The translations under genes were made by a program, and so were the position numbers. Below, one piece after another: positions 6,518 to 6,929 of a stretch of DNA of 6,929 nucleotides. Under the pieces are notes generated by a model that had not been told where the DNA came from, made no database searches, and worked only from the letters and a program-made list of their open reading frames with translations. Numbering within the stretch: the first letter of the stretch is position 1; every line of letters begins with the position of its first letter. The DNA comes from Candidatus Nomurabacteria bacterium RIFCSPLOWO2_02_FULL_42_17 (GTDB lineage Bacteria; Patescibacteriota; Minisyncoccia; Phycocordibacterales; MFVN01). The stretch covers positions 1-6,929 of the forward strand of contig MFVN01000004.1 of NCBI GenBank assembly GCA_001786095.1, given 5' to 3'.

Positions 6518-6600
6518 GTACAAATGGCTTCGGCCCTCCCTTGCGCAAGCAAGGGTATAAAAGGGGAAATCAGGTAAGTAATTGCCTGATTTTTTCTTTT
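6518..6600 (+). ncRNA. candidate structured small RNA, antisense to the 600-aa gene leader
   Basis: A self-contained transcription unit can be drawn on the plus strand: the promoter above, three successive hairpins, then a T-rich end. Hairpin 1 is GGC-TTCG-GCC (6526-6535) with a C(UUCG)G loop. Hairpin 2 is CCCTTGC-GCAA-GCAAGGG (6538-6555), a perfect 7-bp stem with a C(GCAA)G loop. Hairpin 3 (6567-6592) has an 11-bp stem counting one G-U pair and a GUAA loop. All three loops are of the stable UUCG or GNRA type only when read on the plus strand. The predicted RNA is about 80 nt and is complementary to the 5' leader of the 600-residue gene if that gene uses the promoter at 6627-6635. An ATG at 6524 also opens a 17-codon peptide (MASALPCASKGIKGEIR) that stops at 6577 inside hairpin 3, so a tiny gene or leader peptide is an alternative. 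I do not recognise a known RNA family. Confidence 0.45.
6567..6600 (+). terminator. intrinsic terminator, plus strand
   Basis: AAATCAGGTAA (6567-6577) pairs with TTGCCTGATTT (6582-6592), with one G-T wobble, around a GTAA loop, and runs straight into TTTTTCTTTT (6591-6600). On the minus strand the wobble becomes an A-C mismatch and the hairpin is followed by CCCCTTTT, so the plus direction is favoured. It ends the candidate small RNA. Confidence 0.6.
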
Positions 6601-6626
6601 AATACTAAAAAATCTTTCATTATGTA

Positions 6627-6635
6627 ATTATAACA
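6627..6635 (-). promoter_or_regulatory. extended -10 promoter candidate for the 600-aa gene
   Basis: The minus strand reads TGTTATAAT, an extended -10 element with a perfect TATAAT, two bases downstream of the 78-bp repeat. A start near 6620 would give a leader of about 128 bases before the ATG at 6492, unusually long for this window. That leader contains the complements of the hairpins at 6526-6592. Confidence 0.45.
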
Positions 6636-6636
6636 T

Positions 6637-6714
6637 TAATACACTATCCTTAGGCTAGTAAACCTCCTGCTGGTAGCATTTCTCGCAGTAAACAATCTCC
6701 GGCCGGTCGGGGGC
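6637..6714. repeat. 78-bp perfect direct repeat, copy 2 (3' end of the upstream paralogue)
   Basis: This is identical to 4672-4749. It covers the last 19 codons and stop of the upstream paralogue and 18 bases after it. The two copies bracket the whole 600-residue gene and its leader, so recombination between them would remove one 1965-bp unit and leave one hybrid-ended gene. Confidence 0.95.
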
Positions 6715-6929
6715 GTAGGAGGTCTCGAATTCTACCTCACATTTGCCCGTGCTGTGATTGTGATGATTTTCCTTATCGCACATGCAGGAGCGATGCCAGA
6801 GCTTATTCGGCCCGCGATTTTTGAAGCGCTTCATATGCCTGCATTCTGGGCAATTTCTTGGAATCGGCAATTGCATCCTCTTGTAAAAGGAAAGTTCATC
6901 AACAATGATTCGGTAATTTTTCTTGCATT
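6655..6929 (-). CDS. C-terminal part of a paralogous Cys-rich zinc protein, cut by the window edge
   Basis: The frame is open to the right edge of the window, so the 5' end is missing and the ATG at 6876 should not be taken as the start. The visible 90 residues begin CKKNYRIIVDELSFYKRM and align throughout with residues 501-600 of the 600-residue neighbour. Shared landmarks are the ELSFYKRM helix, the PIPRNCPECRH zinc knuckle, KLWHRSCMC, and a 25-residue C-terminus identical in both proteins, ending VYCEKCYQQEVY. The segment between the CMC motif and the shared tail is shorter here and has a different His-rich sequence (HHNHSTGKCE). Potential zinc ligands are conserved, so this copy looks functional. 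Together the two genes form a tandem pair on one strand. Function is unknown, as for its neighbour. Confidence 0.85.
   Translation of the reverse strand, partial: CKKNYRIIVDELSFYKRMQLPIPRNCPECRHMKRFKNRGPNKLWHRSCMCDKENHHNHSTGKCEVEFETSYAPDRPEIVYCEKCYQQEVY

Noticed and set aside
6493..6552. TTG start giving a 620-residue version of the large zinc protein
   Set aside because: The extra 20 residues contain the complement of hairpin 2 and read as non-protein; the ATG at 6492 gives a compact N-terminus right before the first CxxC.
4672..6714. Insertion sequence or composite element bounded by the 78-bp direct repeats
   Set aside because: No transposase, inverted ends or target-site duplication; the repeats are the 3' ends of two paralogous genes.
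1..6929. CRISPR array, rRNA, integron attC sites
   Set aside because: No regularly spaced short repeats, no rRNA-like stretches, and no paired R-box motifs around the intergenic hairpins were seen.

Overview
The window looks like accessory and core DNA from a Patescibacteria/CPR bacterium, most likely a Parcubacteria-type lineage. This is inferred from protein style and was not tested by a search. The evidence is a VirD4-like ATPase with the N-terminus and PVYCRDC zinc ribbon common in CPR genomes, a zinc-binding 52-residue ribosomal protein L33, a large Cys-rich protein of a kind I associate with Parcubacteria, and a membrane-anchored protein with a CPR-type C-terminal beta domain. Shine-Dalgarno sequences are almost absent, and several genes have a TATAAT-like box close enough to the ATG to suggest leaderless mRNAs.

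All convincing protein genes are on the minus strand, so transcription runs from high to low coordinates. In that order: (1) the 3' part of a zinc-binding Cys-rich protein, cut by the window edge (6929-6655); (2) an intergenic stretch with a minus-strand extended -10 promoter and, on the plus strand, a candidate small RNA unit of about 80 nt with three tetraloop hairpins and an intrinsic terminator (about 6486-6600); (3) a complete 600-residue paralogue of the first protein (6492-4690); (4) a Phd/YefM-like antitoxin and PemK/MazF-like toxin pair (4622-4025) with a TGTACA palindrome over its promoter; (5) a 702-residue VirD4/TraG-like ATPase (3969-1861); (6) rpmG for L33 (1824-1666), which is easy to miss because it lies inside another open frame; (7) a 441-residue membrane-anchored protein of unknown function (1607-282); (8) a 52-codon coding-like fragment without a normal start (245-87).

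Composition is uneven. The ATPase gene and the two ends of the 600-residue gene are GC-rich, with spot counts of 41/60 G+C at 2341-2400 and 37/60 at 4741-4800. The 441-residue gene and the middle of the 600-residue gene are very AT-rich (10/60 at 481-540 and 10/60 at 5641-5700). A perfect 78-bp direct repeat covers the 3' ends of the two Cys-rich genes and their first 18 downstream bases, which indicates recent duplication or gene conversion.

The genes do not form one obvious pathway. The ATPase (DNA transfer or secretion motor) and L33 are ordinary CPR genes. The tandem Cys-rich genes, the toxin-antitoxin pair and the AT-rich membrane protein look like accessory genes around them. The most interesting unit is the tandem zinc-protein locus: homologous zinc modules at both ends of the protein, a divergent AT-rich repeat-like middle, recombining 3' ends, and a possible antisense RNA over its leader.
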